A stretch of 6,747 nucleotides of DNA from Flavobacterium psychrophilum (lineage in GTDB: Bacteria > Bacteroidota > Bacteroidia > Flavobacteriales > Flavobacteriaceae), in NCBI GenBank assembly GCA_945897545.1, contig CAMDGJ010000153.1, forward strand, positions 1 through 6,747, given 5' to 3'. A program made the position numbers and the translations under genes. Each line of letters begins with the position of its first letter. Position 1 is the first letter of the stretch. Under the pieces are notes generated by a model. That model worked only from the letters and a program-made list of their open reading frames with translations. It had not been told where the DNA came from and made no database searches. Shown here piece after piece: positions 1 to 5,701 of this stretch.

Positions 1-4
1 ATAA

Positions 5-41
5 GGATTTGGGTTAAAATCCCAACTTACTCTTTTTTTTT
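5..41 (+). terminator. Weak terminator-like hairpin at left edge
   Basis: A short hairpin (GGATTT at 5-10 with AAATCC at 17-22, or alternatively TTGGG at 9-13 with CCCAA at 21-25) is followed by a nine-T run at 33-41. It could end a plus-strand gene lying to the left of the window. The stem is short and the T run starts about ten bases after it, so this is a weak call. Confidence 0.3.
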
Positions 42-223
42 AAATTGATATGAAAACAAATATAATTACTACATAATTAATAAAAAAAACGATTCATTAT
101 ATGAGCCGTCAAATTTAAAAGAGTTTAATCTGTTAAAAAAAAGAAAGCATATTGATTTAGATTTTTAAAAACAAACAAATTAAGCACTAAAGTTTATAAT
201 CCTTTTAAAATAAACATTTAAAA
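42..223. other. AT-rich intergenic region, no gene seen
   Basis: This very AT-rich stretch lies upstream of the envelope protein gene, and I see no ORF or RNA gene in it. There is no good plus-strand TAnnTTTG element. A TATAAT at 195-200 could serve as a -10 box but has no convincing upstream partner. The bases before the ATG at 224 are A-rich with no Shine-Dalgarno sequence, as is usual in Bacteroidota. Confidence 0.5.
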
Positions 224-985
224 ATGAAAAAAAAAATCATCGTACTAATCGTAATTATTATTAATTGCACCATACTATTTGCTCAAGAAAAGAAACCTAT
301 AGCTAAAGGTTTTATAACAATAACAACGGGCCAAAAAATAGAATTTAGCAATTTAAGATATGAAGGGGATATGGTGATTTTCACAAATGTTACCACAAAA
401 ACCGAGTTTACTTATTTCTTAAATACCGTGAAACTGATTGAAGATGGAGAGAAAAATATAATTTATGGTAAAAAGAAATCCGAAACAGAAACAAAAAAAG
501 ATTCCCTTTCTGTTGCTACTGTAATCCCAAAAAAAGAGGCACAAAAACTAGAGTTTGTTAATTCTAATACTATTTTATTAAATCAACAAAAACAGTCGCC
601 AAAAGAAATACGAGAAATTATCAAAACTAATTCTTTTTCCTTAAAACAATATAATTCTGGTAAAACATTACAAGGACTAGGAAATGTTTCATTAGGAGTT
701 GGAATAGGTTTGATAATTGGTGGTGGTATTAGTAATTTGAATAAAGCCAACAACAGTACTAATTCTGTGTATTCTTCGGGCGAATCAAAGGGATCTCCAG
801 CAATTATTATAGCCGGAATAGTTGTTGGTAGTATTGCCATACCTTTAAAAATTAGTGCAAAAAAGAAAATACGAGAAAGCATCGAATTGTATAACAAAAA
901 CCCAATAGCAATGTCGAAAACCAATGATTTGAATTTAGTATTGGTCGCCAATAATAACGGTGTTGGATTGTCCTTCAAGTTTTAG
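224..985 (+). CDS. Exported hypothetical envelope protein with glycine-rich membrane segments
   Basis: The 253-residue protein matches no family of known function that I can name. Residues 1-20 form a signal peptide (KKK, a long Ile/Val core, then LFAQ), so it is exported; there is no lipobox. Residues 24-83 look like a small beta-rich domain, and residues 84-140 are a charged, probably flexible linker. Two hydrophobic glycine-rich segments (about 152-170 and 192-208) are separated by a Ser/Asn-rich loop and could be a membrane hairpin. The C-terminus (LNLVLVANNN, then GVGLSFKF) looks like a closing beta strand ending in Phe, as in outer-membrane-associated proteins. The start is the first ATG ahead of the signal peptide, with an A-rich leader. 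The gene converges on the muramidase gene. That the coding frame is real and the product exported is well supported; its role is unknown. Confidence 0.8.
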   Translation: MKKKIIVLIVIIINCTILFAQEKKPIAKGFITITTGQKIEFSNLRYEGDMVIFTNVTTKTEFTYFLNTVKLIEDGEKNIIYGKKKSETETKKDSLSVATVIPKKEAQKLEFVNSNTILLNQQKQSPKEIREIIKTNSFSLKQYNSGKTLQGLGNVSLGVGIGLIIGGGISNLNKANNSTNSVYSSGESKGSPAIIIAGIVVGSIAIPLKISAKKKIRESIELYNKNPIAMSKTNDLNLVLVANNNGVGLSFKF

Positions 986-1021
986 AAAGAAAATATCTGA
1001 ATACTCTACACCTAATTTACA

Positions 1022-1040
1022 AATTTTAAGGTTTAAAATT
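1022..1040. terminator. AT-only palindrome between convergent genes
   Basis: AATTTTAA at 1022-1029 and TTAAAATT at 1033-1040 form a perfect 8-bp stem with a GGT loop, in the 83-bp gap between two convergent stop codons. The position suits a bidirectional terminator. The stem has no G-C pairs and no clear T tract follows on either side, so its function is doubtful. Confidence 0.25.
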
Positions 1041-1068
1041 ACCTGTAACTGTAGAAAAGTTTATTATA

Positions 1069-3129
1069 TTATCCGTTTATTTTTAACTTCATTCCTGCTT
1101 TAAGGTCTTCGGCTCGTATATCATTCCATTTTTTTATATCCGAAATGGTTACGCCAGGATATTTTTTGGCAATGCTGTACAAAGAATCGCCTTTTTTTAC
1201 ATAATAATTGATGTCTTTGTTTTTTGAAACAGAAGCCAAGTTGTCTTTTTTATTGAATGCTACTAGAGTTTCTAGTTTTGCAATTTCAACTTCGCTTTTG
1301 GCAACAATCAAACTAGTTCCTATAGCAATAGTATTTTGTTGCAAATTATTCCATTGTATCAAATCGTCTAAAGAACTTCCAAATTTCTTGGCAATGTTTC
1401 CAAGATTATCTCCTTTTTTAACAATGTACTCTACGTTTTCTAATTTTGGTGCAACCGCTAAATCTTCTTTAGAATTCGATGTTTTTTCTGCAACCTGCAA
1501 TGACATTCCTAATTGGATTGAAGCATTAGAAAGATGATTCCATTCTTTTATTTCGGCAACTGTAACGTTATGATTTTTGGCAATAGTACTCAGATTATCT
1601 CCTTTTTGAACCACATAATAAGAAGCCACTTCTAGGGATAAAGTGTCCGTTTTTATTAATTTCTTAGCTTTTTCTTCCTTACTGATTTTAGCTTCTGAAG
1701 CCGCTATTTGTTGATTATCAGTTTTAATTTCTACAGGAAGACTGTCGGTTTTTTGTTCTTTTTTAATTGATTGAACCACGCTTTCATTGGTCTGAATTTT
1801 CAAGCTTTTACCACGAGCAACTGTATTGCTTTTTAATCGATTCCACTTTTTAATATCAGCAACGGTAACACTATATTTAGCAGCGATTTCTCCCAAATTA
1901 TCTCCGCGTTTTACAGTATAATATTTAGTTTTTGCAATTGTAATTCGTTGTTGTGTGTAATTCAAAGTGTCTGTTGCGACAATTGCTTTAGTAACTTGAA
2001 AAGGTCTTTCACGATTGTCAATATCACGTTGGGCATACGCATAAATCTTATCTTCGTTTGAAACAAAAACAGCAATTTTCTCCTGTGGCAATCGTAAATA
2101 ATGGCTTTGATCCTGATAAAACGGGACAACATTCAGTTTATAACAAGGGTTCAATAATTGTAATTGCGCTACTGGAACATCTAACAAATCTGAAATTTGC
2201 TTGAACGAGATCTGCTTTTTAATCCTAACTGTGTCCGTTGCAAAATGCTTTACAATTGCTCTTTCTGGCTTGATTCCGTGTTCGTTGTGGTATTCATAAA
2301 TGTACATCGTGGCTAAGAAAGCGGGAACGTATCCTTGAGTTTCCTTAGGTAAATTTTTTCTAATGTTCCAATAATTTTGTTGTCCACCAGAACGTCGAAT
2401 GGCTTTAGCAACATTTCCTGGTCCTGAATTATAAGATGCCAAAACCAAATCCCAGTCGCCAAAAATAGCATACATATTAGTCATATATTGTGCTGCAGCG
2501 TCACTGGATTTAACTGGATCGCTTCGTTCGTCAACATAGGAATCTATATTTAAATTGTATTGTTTACCGGTTTGATACATAAATTGCCAAAGTCCAGTTG
2601 CTCCCATTCTAGAAACTGCTTTTGGGTTCAAAGCTGATTCTACCACTGCCAAATATTTTATCTCCAACGGAACATTTTGTTTGGCTAAAGCCTCTTCGAA
2701 CATTGGAAAATAATATTCTGAAATGGCCATTAACCTTCCAAACGATTTCTTTCTGTTCTTTAAAAATGACTTGATGATATTTTCCAGACCCGGATTATAT
2801 TCAATGTTGAAAGGCGATTTTGCGTCCATTGCCGCTAGTCTTTCCTTTAGCAATTCTGTTGGCAATTCAAAATCAACCTTTTCGTCAATATTGATGTTTT
2901 TTATATCATCAGAAATGTCATTGAATATGTCCAAATTGGCTAATTCTTTCAGCCATAAACTGTCTACGCAAGAAGCCAAATCGTCTTTTACGAAAGTTTT
3001 TTTGATGGAATCTAAATAGAATTTTTGGTGTTCTGTTTTTACAATCGCTTTGTTTTCTGAAAATTTCTGCGAGAACGATTGAATAGTAAAAAACAAAAAA
3101 AAGAGTGGGGCTATATTTTTTATCTTCAT
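1069..3129 (-). CDS. Secreted lytic transglycosylase (MltD-like, GH23) with four LysM domains
   Basis: This 686-residue murein hydrolase should cleave the MurNAc-GlcNAc bond of peptidoglycan in the periplasm, leaving anhydro-MurNAc ends. A signal peptide (residues 1-20, ending SFSQ) is followed by an N-terminal region and the SLT/GH23 catalytic domain at about 150-285. The likely catalytic Glu is E164 in VVESALNP, followed by GATGLWQFM (176-184) and ASYNSGPGNV (231-240), the usual SLT motifs. Residues 307-348 resemble a degenerate LysM. Four clear LysM repeats, each with KKGD/KRGD/QKGD and a conserved W-N pair, lie at about 403-445, 504-546, 567-609 and 641-683. Lys/Ser-rich linkers separate them. 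The MltD-like domain order is clear, although four LysM repeats is more than in E. coli MltD. The gene follows pgk on the same strand after 110 bp, with a large inverted repeat between them, so co-transcription is uncertain. The A-rich leader has no Shine-Dalgarno sequence. Confidence 0.95.
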   Translation of the reverse strand: MKIKNIAPLFFLFFTIQSFSQKFSENKAIVKTEHQKFYLDSIKKTFVKDDLASCVDSLWLKELANLDIFNDISDDIKNINIDEKVDFELPTELLKERLAAMDAKSPFNIEYNPGLENIIKSFLKNRKKSFGRLMAISEYYFPMFEEALAKQNVPLEIKYLAVVESALNPKAVSRMGATGLWQFMYQTGKQYNLNIDSYVDERSDPVKSSDAAAQYMTNMYAIFGDWDLVLASYNSGPGNVAKAIRRSGGQQNYWNIRKNLPKETQGYVPAFLATMYIYEYHNEHGIKPERAIVKHFATDTVRIKKQISFKQISDLLDVPVAQLQLLNPCYKLNVVPFYQDQSHYLRLPQEKIAVFVSNEDKIYAYAQRDIDNRERPFQVTKAIVATDTLNYTQQRITIAKTKYYTVKRGDNLGEIAAKYSVTVADIKKWNRLKSNTVARGKSLKIQTNESVVQSIKKEQKTDSLPVEIKTDNQQIAASEAKISKEEKAKKLIKTDTLSLEVASYYVVQKGDNLSTIAKNHNVTVAEIKEWNHLSNASIQLGMSLQVAEKTSNSKEDLAVAPKLENVEYIVKKGDNLGNIAKKFGSSLDDLIQWNNLQQNTIAIGTSLIVAKSEVEIAKLETLVAFNKKDNLASVSKNKDINYYVKKGDSLYSIAKKYPGVTISDIKKWNDIRAEDLKAGMKLKING

Positions 3130-3141
3130 ATTTTTATAATC

Positions 3142-3198
3142 AACATATTAGGCAACAAACAATTATAAAAAAATTGTTTGTTGCAAATTTAATATGTT
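3142..3198. promoter_or_regulatory. Two-part inverted repeat upstream of the muramidase gene
   Basis: A perfect 13-bp stem (3152-3164 with 3172-3184) encloses a 7-base loop. It is continued outward by a second 9-bp stem (AACATATTA at 3142-3150 with TAATATGTT at 3190-3198) after an asymmetric internal loop. The structure ends 12 bases before the muramidase ATG. On the minus strand a TAAATTTG element (3191-3184), a match to the Bacteroidota -7 consensus, overlaps one arm, but no TTG lies at a good -33 distance. It could be an operator overlapping the promoter, a leader hairpin, or a pgk terminator; no T tract follows it on the minus strand, which argues against a terminator. The repeat itself is certain, its role is inferred. 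Confidence 0.55.
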
Positions 3199-3239
3199 AT
3201 AACTAAAAATTTCAGTAAATATTGTTAAAAATGCATTTT

Positions 3240-4427
3240 TTAATCCAAAATAGCTGCAATTCCGGGTAAAATCCTACCCTCAAGCATTTCGAGCATCGCT
3301 CCTCCACCAGTAGAAACATAACTTACTTTGTCTTCAAAACCAAACTGTTTCACGGCTGCAACCGAATCTCCGCCACCAACAAGTGAGAATGCTCCGTTTG
3401 CAGTAGCTTCAGCGATAAAGTTGCCTAATTCAATGGTTCCATTAGCAAAAGTTGGCATTTCGAAAACTCCCAAAGGACCGTTCCAAAGTATGGTTTTTGA
3501 TTCTAATATTACTTTTTTGAAGTTTTCCAATGATTTTGGTCCAGCATCTAAACCTTGCCATCCGTCTGGAATTTCTCTTACATCAACTATTTTAGTATTG
3601 GCAGTATTCGAAAAATCGTCTGCGGCTACAACATCAACAGGAATATGAATTTGAACTCCTTTTTCTTTGGCTAATCTTAAAATTTCTAATGCCAATTCTA
3701 GTTTATCGTCTTCACAAATAGACTCACCAACTTTTCCTCCCAAGGCTTTCACAAAAGTAAAAGTCATTCCACCCCCTATAATCATGTGATCTACTTTGTC
3801 CAAAATATTTTCGATAACCGTAATTTTCGACGATACTTTTGATCCTCCAAGAACTGCCGTCACGGGTTTTTTGGAATCTTTCAACACTTTGTTCAAGCTT
3901 TCAATTTCTTTGGCCAATAAAAATCCAAAACATTTGTCTTTTGGAAAAAACTGGGCAATTATGGTTGTCGAAGCGTGTGCTCGGTGCGCCGTTCCAAAAG
4001 CATCATTCACATAAATATCCCCAAGTGAAGCTAATTCTTTAGCGAAAGCAACATCTCCCGCTTCTTCTTCATTGTGAAAACGCAGATTTTCTAATAGTAA
4101 AACTTCTCCTGGTTGTAAAGCGTCAGCGGCTGTTTTAGCGCTGGTTCCAATACAGTTTTCAGCGAATTTCACTGGAACACCAAGAATTTCTGAGGCTGTT
4201 TTTAAAATATGTTGCAATGAATACTTTTGTTCAACTCCTTTTGGTCTGCCCAAATGCGACATCAAAATTACGCTTCCGCCAGCGGCAAGAATTTTGTCAA
4301 TGGTAGGTTTAGCCGCTTCAATACGAGTGGCGTCAGTTACCTTAAAATTTTCGTCTAAAGGGACATTAAAATCAACGCGGATGATGGCTTTTTTAGCGGC
4401 AAAATTGAAATCGTTTACAGTTTTCAT
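3240..4427 (-). CDS. pgk: Phosphoglycerate kinase
   Basis: This cytoplasmic enzyme of lower glycolysis and gluconeogenesis transfers the acyl phosphate of 1,3-bisphosphoglycerate to ADP, giving 3-phosphoglycerate and ATP. The 395-residue length is normal for bacterial PGK. All signature motifs are present: RVDFNVPLD (17-25), TRI with R35, SHLGRPKG (57-64), [10 protein letters not shown] (113-122) and [13 protein letters not shown] (141-153) for substrate binding. In the nucleotide-binding half are LGGSKVSSK (193-201), GGGMTFTF (218-225), WNGPLGVFE (315-323), GGGDS (351-355) and STGGGAMLE (372-380). The start ATG gives the usual short N-terminus, and a TATATTTG element lies 35 bases upstream. 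No other glycolytic gene is in the window. Nothing suggests damage or transfer. Confidence 0.99.
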   Translation of the reverse strand: MKTVNDFNFAAKKAIIRVDFNVPLDENFKVTDATRIEAAKPTIDKILAAGGSVILMSHLGRPKGVEQKYSLQHILKTASEILGVPVKFAENCIGTSAKTAADALQPGEVLLLENLRFHNEEEAGDVAFAKELASLGDIYVNDAFGTAHRAHASTTIIAQFFPKDKCFGFLLAKEIESLNKVLKDSKKPVTAVLGGSKVSSKITVIENILDKVDHMIIGGGMTFTFVKALGGKVGESICEDDKLELALEILRLAKEKGVQIHIPVDVVAADDFSNTANTKIVDVREIPDGWQGLDAGPKSLENFKKVILESKTILWNGPLGVFEMPTFANGTIELGNFIAEATANGAFSLVGGGDSVAAVKQFGFEDKVSYVSTGGGAMLEMLEGRILPGIAAILD

Positions 4428-4461
4428 TAGTTTCTGTTTTTTAGTTTTTTTGAAAGAATGA

Positions 4462-4497
4462 CAAATATAGCACTTTTAGGTTATCCATAAATTCAAA
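4462..4497 (-). promoter_or_regulatory. Putative pgk promoter (TAnnTTTG type)
   Basis: Read on the minus strand, TATATTTG (4469-4462) is an exact match to the Bacteroidota -7 consensus TAnnTTTG, about 35 bases ahead of the pgk ATG. A TTTG (4497-4494) lies 24 bases further upstream as a possible -33 element, which is slightly wide. The predicted leader is about 25-30 bases and A-rich. Confidence 0.55.
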
Positions 4498-4586
4498 ATA
4501 ATCAAAAAAGGCTGGTTTATCCCTACGAAAACGTTGTAAATTATAAAATCCAAACTGAATTTTTGTTTTTTGTGAATGTTCATTTC

Positions 4587-4626
4587 CTCTTTTGTAGCGA
4601 TAGCGCGGAATTATATTCCGTGCCCG
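4587..4626 (-). repeat. Inverted fragment of the 86-bp repeat with a frame hairpin (core GAAT)
   Basis: The reverse complement of this stretch closely matches the middle of the repeat units at 5702-5873: GGGCACG, the GAAT-ATA-ATTC core, CGCGCTATC, and a similar tail down to AAGAGG. The hairpin occupies 4604-4622. On this plus strand it reads CGCG-GAAT-TAT-ATTC-CGTG, so the foot mismatch becomes a G-T wobble. The fragment lies on the opposite side of the RAYT element from the tandem units and in the opposite orientation. Confidence 0.75.
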
Positions 4627-4650
4627 AAAATTTGAGCAATTTGTAGAATT

Positions 4651-4688
4651 AAAAAGCTCCTAGCCTTTAAAAGGCCAGGAGCTTTTTT
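4651..4688 (-). terminator. Strong bidirectional intrinsic terminator
   Basis: An 11-bp stem (4651-4661 with 4677-4687, AAAAAGCTCCT/AGGAGCTTTTT) continues after a single A-C mismatch into a 5-bp inner stem (4663-4667 with 4671-4675) with a TAA loop. T runs flank it on both strands, so it can act in both directions. The natural user is minus-strand transcription leaving the RAYT element, which would otherwise run into the pgk promoter. Confidence 0.85.
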
Positions 4689-4719
4689 GTTTTTATAAAA
4701 TTACTTGCTTGTTCTTTGC

Positions 4720-4771
4720 TCCATAACAAGAAGTTTTTGTATATCTGAGCGTTCGGTCAACTTCTATTGCT
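4720..4771 (+). repeat. Decayed direct copy of part of the 86-bp repeat
   Basis: Aligned without gaps to the junction of the tandem units (from TCCATAATAAG through the GATCGGGG boundary into the next unit), 37 of 52 positions match. The conserved core includes ATATC, GAGCG and TCGG, which form a 4-bp hairpin (4745-4756). This puts a piece of the same repeat family left of the RAYT element, in the same orientation as the tandem copies on the right. Confidence 0.6.
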
Positions 4772-4773
4772 GA

Positions 4774-4796
4774 CGCGAGCTTCTAGCTCGTGCCCG
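4774..4796 (-). repeat. Frame hairpin with core AGCT (inverted)
   Basis: On the plus strand this reads CGCG-AGCT-TCT-AGCT-CGTG followed by CCCG; the reverse complement is CGGG then CACG-AGCT-AGA-AGCT-CGCG. The frame, arm and loop lengths are the same as in the GAAT hairpins at 4604, 5728 and 5814, but the arms are different and still complementary. The stem is 8 bp with one G-T wobble. Confidence 0.7.
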
Positions 4797-4806
4797 TAAG
4801 AGTGTT

Positions 4807-4833
4807 GTCACGAGCGTGACGCTCGCGCTAGCG
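4807..4833 (+). repeat. Frame hairpin with core AGCG and overlapping palindromes
   Basis: CACG-AGCG-TGA-CGCT-CGCG at 4809-4827 is a third variant of the frame hairpin, followed by CTAGCG. It overlaps two other palindromes, GTCAC-GAGC-GTGAC (4807-4820) and CGCTAGCG (4826-4833), so alternative folds compete. It is G/C-rich against an AT-rich background. Confidence 0.7.
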
Positions 4834-4864
4834 GGGGGCAAAAGAGTCAAAGGGTCTAACGCCA

Positions 4865-4928
4865 CTGGTGCTCGTCTGCGACGAGTGCCTACTTTCATTT
4901 GTCTACCATGCAAAGCGTTTGCAACGCG
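4865..4928 (-). repeat. Left REP end of the RAYT element
   Basis: Read on the minus strand it starts with the hairpin palindrome GCGTT-GCA-AACGC (4927-4915). A spacer and GTAG (4892-4889) follow, then the REP palindrome with 6-bp stem CTCGTC/GACGAG (4880-4885 with 4871-4876) around a GCA loop. On the plus strand the palindrome extends to nine pairs with two G-T wobbles (4868-4888). It ends 14 bases from the transposase stop codon. Confidence 0.75.
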
Positions 4929-4942
4929 GGTCATAAAACATT

Positions 4943-5215
4943 TTACCACAAAGGCTCTGTATTTACATTACAAAAAACAATGCTTTCTTCTTCATAATTT
5001 CTATAACTACTATTTACATAATCTCTTTCTTGAAAAACAATTTCAGCCTCGACAGGATTATAATGAATATATTTTACTCGTTGCTCAATTTTTTCTAAAG
5101 TATCTAAAATAATAGGGTGAAAACCATCCTGCCACAGTTTGTAATTCTTTGCTCTTCCAGATTTTTGAGCTTCATAACTAAATTTTCGTAAAAGCCATTG
5201 GCTCCGCCGAACCAC
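4943..5215 (-). pseudogene. RAYT transposase, C-terminal half (catalytic tyrosine part), frameshifted
   Basis: From W at 5197 onward (WLLRKFSYEA) this frame continues the transposase begun at 5525, so restoring the gene gives 184 residues. Visible family features are YKLWQDGFHPI and the block VKYIHYNPVEAEIV. By alignment with E. coli RAYT (Tyr115 in VDYIYINPV), the Tyr of VKYIHYNPV is the nucleophile, residue 49 of the open frame from 5215 and 143 of the restored protein. The GTG at 5215 lies inside the 28-bp insertion, so it is an accidental start and the first six residues are not native. A separately translated product would lack the HUH histidines and could not cut DNA. The reading is confident for the family, inferred for the reconstruction. 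Confidence 0.85.
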
Positions 5216-5225
5216 TTCGTTAGGT
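5198..5225 (-). repeat. 28-bp hairpin-bearing insertion in the transposase gene
   Basis: Family members usually run directly from ESRRE/ESRKE into WLL, but here 28 extra bases lie between those codons. They add an in-frame TAA (5222-5220) and shift the frame by one. On the minus strand they fold as TGGTTC-GGCG-GAGCCA (5214-5199) with one G-U wobble. AA occurs at both junctions, so a 2-bp target duplication is possible but unprovable here. The insertion is G/C-rich in an AT-rich gene. Its extent rests on my recollection of intact homologues. Confidence 0.65.
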
Positions 5226-5525
5226 TTCTCTTCTACTCTCAGGATGTTCTTGAATAGCTTCTATTAGTTTCTTAGAAGTAAATTTTTTAAAATCCCGTAT
5301 CACATTTTGCAATTCTCCATCAAATGCTGTAACTATTAAATGAATATGGCTTGTCATGTATACATAAGCATGAATACTCAGTCCTTTTTCTTTAATACAG
5401 TAATTTAACGATTCGTCTAAGATATTACAATATACTGGTCTTGTAAATAAGTCAACCCAATCTACAACTGTTATAGTTATAAACGTTGGTACTGTACTAT
5501 CAATAACTTTGTACTTTTCAGACAT
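5220..5525 (-). pseudogene. RAYT transposase, N-terminal half (HUH part), truncated by frameshift
   Basis: This is the first 101 codons of a REP-associated tyrosine transposase (Y1_Tnp superfamily), starting MSEKYK, a common start in Bacteroidota members. Key features are TFITITVVDWVDLFTR (14-29), the metal-binding HUH motif H60-I61-H62 in YMTSHIHLIV, and RDFKKFTSK (77-85). The native sequence ends at ESRRE (residue 100); the final Thr and stop come from the 28-bp insertion. The downstream half with the catalytic Tyr is in another frame. RAYTs normally nick and join single-stranded DNA at REP palindromes. A TATATTTG promoter element ends only 11 bases before the ATG, implying a very short leader. 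I am sure of the family; whether any activity remains is doubtful. Confidence 0.88.
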
Positions 5526-5536
5526 CGTTTTTCTAT

Positions 5537-5544
5537 CAAATATA
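5537..5544 (-). promoter_or_regulatory. Putative RAYT promoter -7 element
   Basis: On the minus strand TATATTTG (5544-5537) matches TAnnTTTG exactly. A TTG lies 15 bases further upstream, slightly closer than usual for a -33 element. The ATG is 11 bases downstream, so the leader would be only a few bases long, suggesting nearly leaderless and weak translation. The start codon is supported by the family's MSEKYK N-terminus. Confidence 0.5.
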
Positions 5545-5564
5545 ATATTTTTAAGAAAACAATG

Positions 5565-5602
5565 ACATAAAAAAACAGAAGCTTTATTATTGCTTCTGTT
5601 TT
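5565..5602 (-). terminator. Intrinsic terminator inside the right end of the RAYT element
   Basis: An 11-bp stem (AAAACAGAAGC at 5572-5582 with GCTTCTGTTTT at 5592-5602) has a 9-base loop. On the minus strand it is followed by a seven-T run, so it stops transcripts coming from the gene at 5948-6747 just before they reach the RAYT promoter. It could also work more weakly on the plus strand. Confidence 0.8.
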
Positions 5603-5609
5603 AGTTAAA

Positions 5610-5673
5610 CGCGTTGCAAACGCTACAATTTGTTTTCAAAAGTAAGTAGGTACTCGCTGCAGGCAAGCACTAG
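5610..5673 (+). repeat. Right REP end of the RAYT element
   Basis: The hairpin palindrome GCGTT-GCA-AACGC (5611-5623) is followed by a 19-base spacer, GTAG (5646-5649) and a REP-like palindrome up to 5673. The stem here is more decayed than on the left: CTCGCT against GGCAAG contains mismatches. The spacing and the 15-base hairpin are the same as in the inverted left end. Confidence 0.7.
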
Positions 5674-5701
5674 AGTTGTGGACAAACGAGCTCTAGAGGG
5701 T

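Larger units (their letters stand above)
4865..5673 (-). mobile_element. REP/RAYT element (REPtron-like), 809 bp, with 64-bp imperfect inverted ends
   Basis: The two ends (4865-4928 and 5610-5673) are imperfect inverted repeats of equal length. The outer 30 bases match at 24 positions, a 19-base spacer follows on both sides, and an identical 15-base hairpin sequence closes each end. Each outer part has GTAG immediately 5' of an imperfect palindrome, the classic REP layout, with GTAG facing inward. Between the ends are a terminator, a promoter and a RAYT transposase gene on the minus strand. RAYT proteins are Y1/HUH enzymes related to IS200/IS605 TnpA and are thought to act on their flanking REPs. 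The gene is broken here, so the copy is probably inactive unless served in trans. The boundaries are inferred from the inverted repeats; no target duplication is evident. Confidence 0.7.

Noticed and set aside
57..117. Minus-strand TAnnTTTG matches at 57-64 and 110-117
   Set aside because: Neither has a TTG at a suitable distance or a minus-strand gene within the window downstream; chance matches are expected in DNA this AT-rich.
583..978. Minus-strand open frame of 131 codons inside the envelope protein gene
   Set aside because: It lies entirely inside 224-985 on the opposite strand, and its product has no signal or domain I recognise; it is a shadow of the real gene.
1208..1537. Plus-strand frames antisense to the muramidase (also 2723-3019) and to pgk (3328-3648, 3796-4042)
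   Set aside because: Opposite-strand shadows of well-supported genes; none shows an independent domain or start signal.
3227..3240. Palindrome AAAAATGCATTTTT at the end of pgk as a terminator
   Set aside because: It overlaps the stop codon, its stem is only A-T pairs around a TGCA loop, and there is no distinct T tract beyond the arm itself.
4764..4949. 61-codon minus-strand frame rich in Arg and Ala
   Set aside because: It is made of the translated palindromes at 4774-4833 and the left REP end; the odd composition comes from GC-rich hairpins, not a protein.
4816..5112. 98-codon plus-strand frame antisense to the transposase
   Set aside because: It starts in a hairpin and runs antisense through the C-terminal half of the RAYT gene; no recognisable domain.
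5198..5225. Programmed frameshift joining the two transposase halves
   Set aside because: There is no slippery heptamer at the junction, and the 28 extra bases would put non-family residues between ESRRE and WLL; an insertion explains it better.
5670..5696. CTAGAG ... CTCTAG inverted pair
   Set aside because: Only 6 bp with a 15-base gap and no repeat of the motif elsewhere in the window; not distinguishable from chance.
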